Made by a program: the position numbers and the translations under genes
Assembly (NCBI GenBank): GCA_025602915.1
Contig: JAHLJZ010000002.1
Coordinates: 434,001-498,000, forward strand
Length of the DNA stretch: 64,000 nt
From: Paraphysoderma sedebokerense
Taxonomy: Eukaryota > Blastocladiomycota > Physodermatomycetes > Physodermatales > Physodermataceae
Direction: 5' to 3'
Shown here: in pieces, positions 45,521-58,100 of the stretch
Layout: each line of letters starts with the position of its first letter
Numbering within the stretch: the first letter of the stretch is position 1
Notes under the pieces: model-generated
Seen by the model: the letters and a program-made list of their open reading frames with translations, nothing else
Database searches by the model: none
What the model was told of the DNA's origin: nothing

Positions 45521-45988
45521 TTATTGTGCATTAGGAATGGGGTTTACATGTGCGCGTTCAAAATTAGTATCCCGAATTTACATCGAGTATAGAGATCCAT
45601 GAGGTAACAGTATCAATGAAAGTGTGCTTTTACATGAGGGAAGTCAATAATACACTGTGGAGGGAGATATCAAGTTGCACTAGTTGAAATAAAAGATAGT
45701 GGGACGCTGTGATAACTGTCGGCAACGAAACAGTATGAATCATTATCATTGGCGTCAAGTGCAGTAAGTCAAAGTGTTGGCGTTTTGCCGCTTGACATGA
45801 TGTGCGAGGCTTGGTCTGTATCTTGAGATAAAACAGGAAAGTAGTGATGGCGGTCACTAAGAAGTAGTAAAGAGCAGTATCTGTTTGAATATCCATACTG
45901 TGAAGCCTAAGCGTGTGGCCCCTGTGTAGGTCCCTAATTGTAACATAATCTGTAATCATAGAGTATAAATCTACCATTAAATCTAAAA

Positions 45989-46705
45989 CTAATGAGTATA
46001 AACAGGAATGATAGTAGAACTAACAAATGCTGAATTCGGAGAAGACTGTGATTTGGCCAGTGAGCATGTCGTCAAAGCCTCCAACATGTGCTTTTTCTTT
46101 ACAACTTTTAAGGCTTCAGTATACGGGAACTAGAGCCGGGGGAGGAGATAACGATGAGGTGATATGCAAGAAAATGCAGTTGTGAAATTAAAATATGAAA
46201 GTTACCCATTGCCGCTTCCTCTCAAGTAATTCAGGAAAATCTTCAAACTCTGATTCCACAACCATTTCGTAAAAGTAGCATAACTGTTTCTTGTGAGGTT
46301 TTGACTTTGGAATGTGTTCAAATTTGCCTATAAATGAAGTTATTTTCCCCTTTACGCCAGCTTCTTCCCAGCATTCTCGTTCCTACATATCCAGATGCAA
46401 TATATCAGTCAGAAAGTAAGGATGGATGGCCGCACACATGAAATTTTATTGATACGGAACTGCGGCAGCATCGTAATTGTCATCTGTTGACTCGCATCCG
46501 CCTTTTGGTAAAATCCATTGTGAAGGGTTGGCCCTGGAACTGATCAAGAGGACATGTGTGCCCGATTTTGAAATAGGAACACAACTGCAAACAAATAGAT
46601 CAGAGAAGAAACGGCAGCTGAGATGAGGACGACATCTTACCCGGCCACCAGTCTGAAACCATCCATGTAAACCTGATTAGCCCTGGAGTGTGTGTCGACG
46701 GACAT
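45989..46705 (-). CDS. Nudix diphosphoinositol polyphosphate phosphohydrolase (Aps1/Ddp1-like)
   Basis: Removes the beta phosphate from inositol pyrophosphates and may also hydrolyse diadenosine polyphosphates. Exons 46705-46641, 46584-46461, 46382-46206 and 46129-45989 give 168 residues. Seen: MSVDTHSRANQVYMDGFRLV at the start, then PISKSGTHVLLISSSR, QWILPKGGCESTDDNYDAAA and ERECWEEAGVKGKI, which together form the Nudix box in the DIPP arrangement. Further on are ELLERKRQW and a C-terminal helix EALKVVKKKHMLEAL, also as in DIPP. The second intron has an unusual GTTCCG donor at 46460, placed there because it puts the Nudix box in register. The gene ends near the repeats that follow kinase A. 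Confidence 0.88.
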
Positions 46706-47730
46706 AGTGGGATATCTAGTAACGATGTTAATAACGATATGTTGAAGTCGCAACAAGATGGGGCGGCAAAAATGAACAATTTAAATTCCAAGCAGGACGC
46801 ACACCGTCGAGGAACTCGAGGCCAAGGAAAAACGAGACTATTTGCATTATTGTATTCAGCAAAATCAGATCAAGCGTCTGACAGTTACACAAACAAGAAT
46901 CATTCAAGCTGAAGGCATTCAACTAACTAGGTAGTTTTGAATATTCTTAATAATATATTAAAATCCGTCAGTAATCAAGGCAAAACTAACCGTTTTTTAT
47001 GTGAATGATGAAATCGACCAAAACATGCAGAACTAATTGGATGTACCGCAATATATTATATTGCAAGCACATTATTTTTGTGGGAAAATAATGTTGTGAA
47101 TGTTGGTATTCAGTGCCCCAATTTACGAAGCGTTGATATCGTTGATTTGATTATCAAGCTGATATTAGATTTCGCGCTCCTCAGCAAATATTAATGATAG
47201 ATAAAATTCGCACTTAGCTCTCAAACTTGAATGAATTGAATCATCTAGATCAATTAATGTGCGTAGTAAAGGCAACTGGGTCAGCCTCTCAACATATTTA
47301 CTGGCATTTTAATGCATTTTGGGATAGTGTTGGATTTCATGATGGAACTAAGTGTTTAGCAAACCTTCTGCCGCAGTTTTAAAAATGGTCGGCCGTAATA
47401 TAGTGCCCTTAGGTCCGGTCGATGATCTTGTACCGTGAACAATAAAATCTGCACAACTGGCTTATATGATATATAATCAACAGTATAATTCCTGGTACTT
47501 CGGTAGATGAGATTGATCAACTACGGTCATGTATCTTTAAGACGGCCTCAGCGAAGACGGCGGCGTACGGTGTTCCCTTTCCAACCGCTCGCTCATCCCA
47601 ATCTCCATCTTGAATCCATCTGCATCTACTTTTAGTTTGCATCCACAAATATATGTGTCCTCTCTGAAATTGTACAGATTATTTCCCCCATCCGCTGTCT
47701 TTGTCTTCATTCCAACCTCCCCTCGCACCC
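46706..47730. other. Intergenic, divergent Nudix gene and SPT7
   Basis: About 1 kb between divergent starts. AT-rich on the left, with TATAATATATTGC-like runs near 47050, and more GC-rich from 47540 toward SPT7. Short open frames on both strands have no support. Confidence 0.45.
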
Positions 47731-50700
47731 ATGCTGTCCCTCAACTCTAATTCGCCTCTGGAACCTCTAAAGTCGATTTCGGCTTTCGATATATACGATC
47801 CTGACTCCACCAATGTACTTAAATAATATTTACTGCGTCCACTCACACATATCTTCTCTATTCTAACCCATCATGCTTTATTGTAGGATCAAAATGACAA
47901 AAATAGCACGCCGGACTTACACATCGCCCAAGTGCGTACTTTCATTCTGAAGTTTTTACTCTAATGAATTAATTTCAGTCTGATCTTAAATCAACGTTAT
48001 TAACGAAATTATACATCATTATAAATCTGTTTTCTGCTTGTGCAGGATCAATTGCCCTCAGACGTCGCCTGCAAAGTATGAACCAAACATTTCATCATTT
48101 TATGTCGGCGCTCTTCCGATCGTATCAATGTATATTAACTCAAATCTTCTGGCTTCTGATTTTAGTATCTGTATAGTTATTTATCATCGCATAAAAATCC
48201 TTGCGCTCTGCCGACTGAAGAACTCAAATACCTCTTGACCCCGGATACAAAACCGAAGTCGAAATGGGTAGAGATTTCGTCTATAAATCAGATTCCCAGA
48301 GTGTACATTGACAACGAATCATTTAGGCAAACGATGATTATGTAGGACAGGAAGAACTCTATGAAGCTTGCGAAAGAGCGTTGAATGATTTACGCAACTA
48401 TGTGAGTTTCTGCTCACTATCTGATTGAACATATACTCAAAATAACCGGTTTATAACTGCTGCCTCTTTATTTTAGGAACAAGCTAAACATTTTTTACAC
48501 AAAGTCAGCACTCGAGATGCTCCCGACTATTACGAAGGTAATTTTTGAGTATATCCTTCAGACCGCCCACCACGGTTGCTCAATCAACCTTTTTCCTGCA
48601 GTCATTAAGAAGCCAATGGACATGGGTACAATGCGGCGAAAATTGGGACAGTTTCAATACAAGAGTAAAGCTGAATTTTTCGAAGATCTTTACTTGATAT
48701 ATTCCAATTGTTTACATTATAATCAAATACCGCTGGTTTGACTTTCCTGAATTGTTCCGATCTGTCCATTAGTCGCTCTGATCGTTTCGTCTATAATAGG
48801 ACAATCCATATAGACTTGCGGCATTATATTTAAAGGAAAAGACAGATGAACTGTTGTTGCAGGTGCCAGACATAGTTATTCGTCACAAATCTGAAATGAC
48901 CACATCAGGTACAAATTCTCCTCTTTCTCCTCAAATAGCTGAGCAATTAGTTGACGCTGTTTTCTATTATAGTTCAGGTTTGTTCTTGATCATTTTATTC
49001 ATAAAACAAGAAGATTTTAAGATGTTCGGCTAACCAATTTGTGGAAGAAACCAAAATTGGCGTCTTTAATCGTAGAGGTAACTTATGTAATCCTTCACTA
49101 CTTCAGATGCAATATACGTAATGTTCTTCTTTCTCTAGACAAAATTCGGTCTCACTCAAGCCATTCCACCTACCGCATCCCAGAATTACGATAATTTTCC
49201 CGAGATCCACCAACCAGAAAGAACGTTCAAAATGCCTAGTGATCCGCAACGACTTTACACCGAAAGTTTTTATCATTCGTATGTTTCCCCCGGTTCCAAT
49301 GGGTTGAGTATTCTGCATTAACCCAGTCATCAAATTTTGTAGTTTCGATCTTCCAAGTATGTCGCAGTTTAAGCCGCGGAAAAAAAGTAAAATAGATGAT
49401 CATGTAGATCAAAATATAGAGACATTACACAAAATTCGGGACATTCATGAAAGAATTGCGCTATTGAAGGAAGAAGGATGTGTGGTATGCGAAAACTATC
49501 TTTCATTCGTTTAAGTCAGTGAGCGGTTGAAGTTGTCGAAAACAGTTCCTAACCTTACTCTGCATCTGCGATAATTTTGCAGAAAACCGCTGAACTGTAC
49601 AAACCAGCGCGGCCGATGCATTTCGGCGCCTCAATGTATTACAATCCTAATTTAGATGTACATACTGCTCATTCGTGGCTTCAACGATCTATCTGTAAAT
49701 TATTATTACACTCAGGGTTTGAAGGTAAAGTTCTCGCGGCTATGATTTTCTTCGACTTACACATACATATCCTCACTAAATAATGAACTATTCAGGCTGT
49801 CGAGAATCGACTTTAAATATTGTCACTGATATTGCTATACAAGGTTTACACAACCTTGGTCGAACTTTGAAGTCATATTCAGATCGCTGTCATAATCATA
49901 TGAATTCTGAGGTAATGCATTTTATCCACCTATATTGTAATTTAATTCATCATTTTAACCAATCGACATAGGAAATGATACACCATGTATTGGAGGAAAA
50001 TGGGTTGTCAGTTTTATCGCTCGATTCATATCTACACAATGATATTATAAAATATACTAAGAAATGTAGTGACTTACATGCAAGACTGGAACTAAAATTC
50101 AAAGAGCTGTTGATGGTATGCTTCTCATTTACTCGTTGTTTCAGTTCAAGTGGGTAAGTAACCAGGCCCTCATATCGGCGATCGCAGGAGGGAGAAGAAT
50201 CAGAATTAGAAGGTCTGGATGATTTTCCAATGGAAGACAAAGACGATGCTTTTGCCGGGTTTGTCCTCTTTGATTTTTTGAATTGATCGTGGGACGATCG
50301 AAATTAAACTTTTTTCTATTTTCTTATCAGTGGCAATTTTCTCACATCGATACTGGGCGAGGATTTTTATGGTTTCAAGAATATGGGCTTGGGTGCGTTA
50401 TCTGTGCCATCAAAGTTATGGTACAAAGACAAAGAAAGGCCTGGTTATTTCAAAAGGATAACCCATGCCAAATCAGAACAGTAGTTATTTTATTCTTTGT
50501 TATGTCACCTCTTTACGCTTTGCTGATTTTGCTCTCTCCACAGACAAAGTTCGGATAGACCGCTCCAATATCCACCTCCCCCTCCTTTCCCGTCGCTCAC
50601 GAGCATCGAGCCGGTCATCGGCCTTCTCAAACCTTTCTTCAAAAAGAAATTATCTTCTTTATCTTCCTCTCAGCAAGGTCTGCGGGACGACGAGGAAGTT

Positions 50701-50922
50701 TTACCTCCGAAAATTCGATCTCAGAGGTTAAAAGAGCGTGATGCTAGAGTTAAAAGTGTGCATAAGAAAAAGGCAATGGAAGCATCAATGATTGCGGGCG
50801 GCAATAATAGTAAGAAGAAGAAAAAGCTAGAGATGAATGGGAGTTCGGTCAATACCGCAAACAATAGTCCGATTATGTCTGAGAAAATGTTATCGGTGAA
50901 TGGTGTGGTTGAGAATGGATAA
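47731..50922 (+). CDS. SPT7: SAGA complex subunit Spt7 (bromodomain, histone fold)
   Basis: A structural subunit of the SAGA histone acetyltransferase complex. The gene is split into many exons, several under 60 nt. The start is [20 protein letters not shown]. The bromodomain lies at about 48330-48890: [57 protein letters not shown], then [16 protein letters not shown]. The histone-fold (Bromo_TP) part is at about 49660-50115: [38 protein letters not shown]. An Spt7-specific C terminus follows: [39 protein letters not shown] and a basic tail to the TAA at 50920-50922. Order and spacing fit Spt7 well; human SUPT7L lacks the bromodomain, so this is the fungal form. Confidence 0.9.
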
Positions 50923-51245
50923 AATGCAACAATGTTATAGATCAATAAATAATGATTAATCTTGTCGAATCTAGTCAAGCATTCGAAATTATCTACAAGT
51001 GTGCGGAGTTGACTTGTTGTGATTCGGCCCAATTCTCCGCACACGCCCTTTGGAGCCAATATCAGTGCCAATTATGCACACTGCTCGCTCACAATTATCT
51101 CCTTTATGTGACACAATCTTAGCTTTAAGCTTGGCATCACAGAAGCTGCTTATTTTCGCTCTTATCATTATTTCATTACCCGCTAAGTCCCTCTTGGAAG
51201 TGCATCAAAAGAAGATCGCCAACCAGAGAATTATTTTAATCCAAG

Positions 51246-52307
51246 ATGAATCATGAAAAAGAAGTTCCTCGACTGAATTCTTTAATGTCTGCTCTTTTTT
51301 ACCTCAAATCTTACAGAACAGCCCATCTTCCTGATGATGCTCTTGATGTCGGTAAATCTGTGTCAGACACCATCAATACAGAAGATGTTTCGAAAACGAT
51401 TGATTCAAATGAAGAAGATAACAGGACAATCTTTAACATTCAATTCAATAACCTACTTCCATTCAATGCTTTAAAAGATACGAATGCGATGCCTAAATTA
51501 TTCAATATGGGCTTAGAGTACACTGACGTTCAAGTTGATATACGGAATTTCATTAAGTATTTGGTGAAATTTCAAGGAATAATGGTCGAAACCACAATGA
51601 AAGAAGCAATTTCAAATCATTTTCCTACTCATGTATCCAATCTGCTTTCATTCGTGGGATTATTCAATAATACCAACGCAGAAACTCAAACAGCACGAGA
51701 ACGCGAATATTCCAATTATTATGTTGAGAACCATGGGTTAGTTATGAGACATTGGTTGGTGTGGAGAGATCTGTTTATCGTGGAACACATCGCTGCGGTT
51801 GTTCCTAAGCGAAGAGTTGGCAATAGAAATGCTGAAAGCGAGAAGCAGTGTCGGAATCGACCAACTGATAAGTCGGAGGAACGCGATGAAGACAAAGGCT
51901 TCCCGACACCAAAAAATTCGGGATTGCTGATCAAAATTGTGAACTCTCATTCGTGGTTTTCACTGATGTGCCTACTGTTGTTCATCAAATTCGCAATCCC
52001 TCTGGTGCTCTTTATCGTTATGATCCCAGGGCTTAACATCGATGTGGAGTATATTGTCATGTTTCTCAGCGCGTTAACATGCATGTGGGGATGCGTGCCA
52101 AAACGAGTGAATACAAAGCACTTGTCACTCTTTACAGAGCAGTGGTGGAGATGTTTCTGGGTTGGAATTAGAAATGAAATCAGTCGAAGGACGGGCATTT
52201 GCAGAACTGAAGGGCCCGACGGGAACTTTTGTGGTGTTGTCTGGTGGGATGAAGATTGTGAGATGATGTATGATAAGGGAGTAATCAGAGTGGCCGAATG
52301 GTTCTGA
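51246..52307 (+). CDS. Intronless membrane protein of unknown function
   Basis: A single exon of 353 codons, unusual among its intron-rich neighbours. The N-terminal two thirds are soluble and slightly acidic, with an Arg/Glu-rich hydrophilic stretch at residues ~185-220 (KRRVGNRNAESEKQ, DKSEERDEDKG). Two hydrophobic segments lie at about residues 235-257 (FSLMCLLLFIKFAIPLVLFI) and 266-283 (VEYIVMFLSALTCMWGC). The C terminus has many Trp and Cys residues (EQWWRCFWVGI, FCGVVWWDEDC, VAEWF end). I recognise no family. A frame of 62 codons from 51069, with a hydrophobic centre, overlaps the start and ends at 51256; it could be an upstream ORF or an unspliced leader. Confidence 0.6.
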   Translation: MNHEKEVPRLNSLMSALFYLKSYRTAHLPDDALDVGKSVSDTINTEDVSKTIDSNEEDNRTIFNIQFNNLLPFNALKDTNAMPKLFNMGLEYTDVQVDIRNFIKYLVKFQGIMVETTMKEAISNHFPTHVSNLLSFVGLFNNTNAETQTAREREYSNYYVENHGLVMRHWLVWRDLFIVEHIAAVVPKRRVGNRNAESEKQCRNRPTDKSEERDEDKGFPTPKNSGLLIKIVNSHSWFSLMCLLLFIKFAIPLVLFIVMIPGLNIDVEYIVMFLSALTCMWGCVPKRVNTKHLSLFTEQWWRCFWVGIRNEISRRTGICRTEGPDGNFCGVVWWDEDCEMMYDKGVIRVAEWF

Positions 52308-52456
52308 CTCTGCGCTACGTTGTAATAAATACATGTTCATTTATGATAAATAATATGACTTGCCCTGGCAAAGGAGGAACGAGTCGACTCGAACGCCAAG
52401 CACCGTCCCGTTCGTATTCTCAAATAATCAACGCATTCTAGAATTCATATCGTTAG

Positions 52457-54930
52457 ATGTCAAATTACGAAGACCTGTCTGATCTTCTCGCTTCCGCTCC
52501 CGCAAAGTCATCCTCAATGTCGTCTTTCACAGGGTTCGAAGATGTCACCGCAAACCCTTTTGCCGACCTTCAAAGCAACTCCCCGGTATCAAGCACTGAA
52601 ACCCCAGAACTTCAAACTCAACAGCCTCAGCACCAAGGCTCAATCCAGTCCAACATTGTAAATGCCTCTTCAGAAGCAAAGAAGATACATCAGGACGTTA
52701 ATCCAGGGTCTAATGTAACAGATATCTCCGCCCCGTCCCAAGAGTTGATTAAACCTGAGCAACCACAACAGCACTCGACCGCCGCAAGACGCAGCAGATC
52801 CAGTACACCGCCATCCCTCCGGCAGAGCTTATCCTCCCTTGCTCTTCATGACCCATTGACATCAGTGGAGAATGATCCTCTTGCAAACCCGTTAGGAGTT
52901 GAAACGAGAAAGGAGCCGGTAGTTCCTTATGTCCCGCCCGAAGTATTAGCTAAACCGTCGTCGGCACCAATACCGGCACCTGAAATAAAAAAAGCGCAGG
53001 AAGGCGATCCGTTAAAGACCAAGGTAAGGAATTTGAATATGTATATTATGGTTGGAGCCTTCAAACAGTCAGTTCATCTTTGAATTTGCTACCCAACAGA
53101 GCGAGGTCAAAACTGCGCTTTCGTACATCCCTGAACAGCAGCGGAAACCGGTACAAACTGCGCCGGTAATACTAACTAATCTACCTGAATTTGTCATTGA
53201 CGTCTCTGAGCCAACAAAAGTTGAAAGCGCCATCTCGCCATATATTACTTACAAAGTTCGAACAAAAGTAATATACCATTTCTACAGTCATTTAAACCCC
53301 GACTAATTTCCACCATTAACATGATACCCATTTGGTTTGAACTTAGACATCTTGTCCAGGCTTTAAGAATGAGTCAATCGTAAATCGAAGATATAGTGAT
53401 TTCTTATGGCTTTTCAACCGGCTCGTAACCAAGTATCCTGGAGTTATCGTTCCCCCCGTACCTGAGAAGCAGTCAATCGGTTTGTTATCCCAAATTCTTT
53501 CATTACAGAAGCGACATGCTAATTTAATTTGATGTAGGACGATTCCAAGATGATTTTGTGGAAAATAGAAGACTGGGGCTTGAGAGATTTGTTAACCGAA
53601 TTGCGCACCACCCTCGTCTGTATAATGATGATGATTTTAAACTCTTCCTCGAGTCAGATATGTTGAGCGCTGATGTATGTTGGAACTATACAAAATCAAC
53701 CACCATATGTTCACCAGACAGTCGTGTTGAGCTTTTTTCTCTTTAGATTGGCGATAAGAAGGAGAAAGGAGGCATTATGAGAGTCTTTGGTGATGCTGTC
53801 TCTAATACATTCATGAAAATACCAGAAGTAGATGAGGTACGTATTTTTAAGCCGGCTGTAATGTGTATGATTTAGATTGCTTATTATATATTGCGTCGTA
53901 GTGGTTCGAGCATCGACGTATCCAATTAGATCAGTTAGAATCCCAGTTAAAAGTGCTACTCAAATCTATTGAAGTGGTCTCAAAGAATCGAAAAGGTACG
54001 TCAGAACAGTCAAGTATTAATCTTCGAAATCTGTTGCATCCACTGATTCATCGGCTGTAAAAGATCTAGCAGCTGCATTGCTCAATTTTGGGGAATCGAT
54101 GATGGCCTTGGCAAGTATCGAACTCAATAAGCCACTGTCGGGTAAGCTGATACTGTTGGGTAGTCTTCACGGTCGAGCAAAGAACCTTCAGGAAAAACTA
54201 GTGCGTAATACGTTTGACTTAAAATCAGTTTACTCACATCCGAGTGACTTTGGTATTGATATTTGCCACAGGCATCAACTGATACGATTCATTTGGAATC
54301 TACAACCGAAGAATATATTCGAATTATTAATTCCATCAAGGTCGCATTTAATGCTCGCGCGAAAGCTTTTCATAATGTGCAAAATTTGGAGAAAGAGTTG
54401 AATAAGAAAAAGGACAATCTTGAGAAGTTGAAAACTCATCAACGAAGTAGAATGGATAAAATCATGGCATCTGAAGCCGACATCAATGACGTAAATTTTC
54501 TTTTCCTGATTTTTAGAACATACTCCTGAGATTTTGAAGATAAGTAACACCTGAACATTCATCAATCGGGTTGTAGTGTGAACAACGGTTACTGGCTGCT
54601 CGTTCGGACTTCCAGGGGATTTCGCAAACCGTCAAGCAAGAGTTGGATAGATTTGATACAGAAAAGATTATTGATTTCCAAAAGTCAATCCAGAGCTGGG
54701 CTAGCGGTATATGCGATGGCGAGGCAGAGGTACTTTTTTGTTATTATTGGAAATTTTATTATAATTGAGTCATCTAATCTGTAGAGGTCTTATAGTTTAT
54801 CAAGCTGTGGGAAGATTATCACCGCCATTCGCAGAATGCAGAACCTCCGCGAACAGATGGAGGTGCGGCGGGGACAACAGAAGCGGCGTCGAAGGCACAA
54901 GTTGACACGGGATCGGGTGTGGGAGCTTAG
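52457..54930 (+). CDS. Sorting nexin 1 / Vps5-like (PX-BAR), retromer
   Basis: A retromer membrane-coat subunit that binds PI3P and forms endosomal tubules. The first exon encodes a long disordered leader (MSNYEDLSDLLASAPAKSSS, many Pro, Ser, Gln). The PX domain spans about 53170-53680: EFVIDVSEPTKVESAISPYI, TYKVRTK, then VNRRYSDFLWLFNRLV with the RRYSDF motif, YPGVIVPPVPEKQS, FVENRRLGLERFVNRIA. BAR-domain exons follow: WFEHRRIQLDQLESQLKVLL, LLNFGESMMALASIELNK and VQNLEKELNKKKDNLEKLK. The last exon starts FIKLWEDYHRHSQNAEPP and ends at TAG 54928-54930. About a dozen exons. It lies 226 bp upstream of SMC2 on the same strand. Confidence 0.9.
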
Positions 54931-55155
54931 AATAGCGATGTAGGACTGATGTAAGCAATATAACGGCTGTCGATATCTGTCGGTGGTTGTGTATGATATC
55001 CGTATAAAGAGAGCGTCCAAATTCCAAGGCGTGCTGCGTGGGTAATTGGATTCCAAACAAAACGCAAAAAGGGAACGCGTCGCGCTCTTCCCACAGCGTA
55101 CAATTCCTCTGCTTCCACACCACATTCAATCTCTACCATATATGCCTTCCGAGAA

Positions 55156-58100
55156 ATGTACGTAAAGGAGCTCATCGTCGAAGGTTTCAAGTCCTACGCC
55201 GCCAGAACAGTCATCTCGGGCTGGGACAGGGAGTTCAATGCCATCACCGGTCTCAACGGCTCTGGCAAAAGCAATATCCTCGACGCCATCTGCTTCGTCC
55301 TGGGGATAACTAATCTGAGCCAGGTATTTCGAATCGTTGCAGTGCGTACATATGCTGTCAATATTGAATGTCATTTGACAGGTTCGGGCCCAAAACCTGC
55401 AAGATTTGGTCTACAAACGGGGCCAAGCCGGTATTCAGAAAGCCTCCGTCTCCATCGTATTTGACAACACCGATCGTGGGGCCAGTCCTATAGGATATGA
55501 ACAGTATCCAGAAATCGTCGTAACAAGACAGGTAATTTATTCCGGCCTTTTATCATCATTCTGTTTTATGCCGCTTACGCATGTACCTATCATTTGTAGA
55601 TTATCATCGGTGGGAAAAATAAATGGCTTATAAACGGACACAACGCACAGCAAAATGCCGTCATCAATCTTTTTCAGTCTGTCCAACTGAATGTCAACAA
55701 TCCCCACTTCTTGATTATGCAAGGTAAACACTTAACCTCATTATTTTCTCTATCGGCAACCTTCGGCTGACACGACTTCTGGATATAGGTAAAATTACGA
55801 AAGTTTTAAATATGAAGCCACAGGAGATTCTGGCAATGATAGAGGAAGCTGCTGGTACTCGTATGTATGAGGAAAAGAAAGAAAAGGCCTTACGCACAAT
55901 CATGAAAAAAGAGAAAAAAGTTGAGGAAATTACCCAGGTACGGATGAACAAAACCTGCTGGATTTTCGCTTCGTTATAACACCACACCTTTTTTCTTTTC
56001 TTAAGCTTTTGAATGAAGAAATTACCCCGAAACTTAACAGACTTCGGCAAGAACGAGACGCTTTCCTTGATTTTCAGAAAACTGAAACTGACATGCAACG
56101 AATGGAACGTCTTGTTGTGGCCAGCGAATTTAGCCAAGCTGAAGCCAGATTGAACAGCAGCGATGGAATTTTAGCAGAGAGGAAGCGTAAGCTAGATGAA
56201 TTTAAAGCGCAAATGAAGGCAGTCCAAAATGAAATCGAAGAGATAGAAGCCGAATTGAATCGTATAAGCGCGAAAAAAGATGAGGTAAACAGAGCTGTTG
56301 CGAATGATGATATCGCAAGATCTTACGACTAATATGACGCTTCAGGATATGTCAAAAGGGGGCAAATTTCAGGAGTTAGAATTGCAGGTGAAAGAATTAT
56401 CGAAGGACCTGGTTAAACTAAAAACACAAACAGACTTGAAGTCCGCCTCTATCAACGAAGAACAAAAGAATCTGAATCAAATTCGGTCAAACAAACTGGA
56501 GGTAAATCTTTCAGTGCATGCTTGATTCCTATATTAATTTTCAGCTAATTTTATCGTTTATTAGGCTACGCAGCAACTTAGTGCGTTGAGAACTCGGCAG
56601 ATCAGCTTACAAGAAGAATATCAAAGTATCAAAAGTAAGCACGATGAACAAGCCGAAGAGGTTCGCAAGAGAACAGAATTGCTCCATACCCTTACAACGG
56701 GGCTCGGATCTGAAGAAGGTCATGAAAACGGCTATATGGACCAATTACAAGGTGCGTTTGTTATGTTCTTATTCAATAAAACATCTAGCTAATCGTGATT
56801 GCAAACAAAATCTAGGAGCTAAAAACGACATCGCCTCCGCTAATACTACTATTGAACAAGCCAAAGTTAAAATATCGCACCTAAAGAAAGAATTGTCGAC
56901 TCTAGAACCCAAGTTGCGCAAAGCTGAAAATCAAAACAAAGCGGTGCTGGCTGAGATGGAAAAGTGTGAGGCAGACATTCGCCGCTACGAAACTGAATTG
57001 TCGAAATGCCAATTCGATCCAGAAAAGGAAAGCACTTTGCGGCGTGAGAAATCTGCGCTTCAGGACGATCTTCAGCGACATCAAGAAGTAAACAATTCAC
57101 TTCTCCGCTCATTTGGTCATAGTCTGACAATAATCTATTCTTAGGCATTCGAATCTATGAGAAGTCAGCTCGCTTCTTTAAACTTCCAGTACTCAGATCC
57201 GGTCCCCAACTTTGACAGAGCTAAAGTCAAGGGCTTAGTCGCTGAGTTAATCCATCTCGATGAAGAAAATCATCATTGCTCCACAGCCCTTGAGATATGC
57301 GCCGGGGGTAGACTTTATAATGTGAGTATTCGTCAATACTGTTTCCTTGGCATTCACTAATCAAAAGTGTTACATTTGACAGGTTGTGGTGGAAGATGAA
57401 ATTACTGGTAGCCAGCTGCTCAAAAACGGAAAGCTAAAAAAAAGAGTCACAATTATCCCATTGAACAAGATAAAAGCGTTTAAAACGAATGCTCAGGTAA
57501 ACCAAAACTACGATACATTCAGTTTTGCTTCGCTTACAAAATATTATTCTTTATTTAGAAAATTGCGACTGCTCAACGGCTTGCCCCAGGCAAAGTCAAT
57601 CTAGCACTTTCACTCGTTGGTTACGAAGGTGAAGTTTCAGCGGCGATGGAATATGTTTTCGGGAACACCTTTATCTGTTCTGGTATGTAAAGTTGATAAC
57701 AGCGACGCATACAAGACAACATGGCTCACTTTGGTTTGATAGATTCTGAAACAGCGCAGAAAGTTACATTCCACCCCGACATCCGCACGAAGTCCGTCAC
57801 ATATTTGGGAGATGTGTATGACCCTTCTGGAACTTTATCCGGAGGCTCTAAGCCAAACACCTCAGGAATCCTTGTCAAGCTTCAAACATACAACGAGCTT
57901 AATCTTAAAATTAAAGGCTCGTTGGAGAAAATTCGTAAAATCGATGAAATGTTGAACACTATGCAGACTGTTAGCAGGCAATACAAGCAATGGCGAGATT
58001 CATTGAATTTAAAGATACATCAAAGAGGCTTGATTGAGCAGAGAATGAACGGCAGTGAATATGCTAAGGTTTGAAGGTTCCGTTTTATTTATCACTTTCA

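Noticed and set aside
54790-55129. Two overlapping ~110-codon minus-strand frames
   Set aside because: They cover the last exon of the sorting nexin and the SMC2 upstream region on the other strand and resemble no family.
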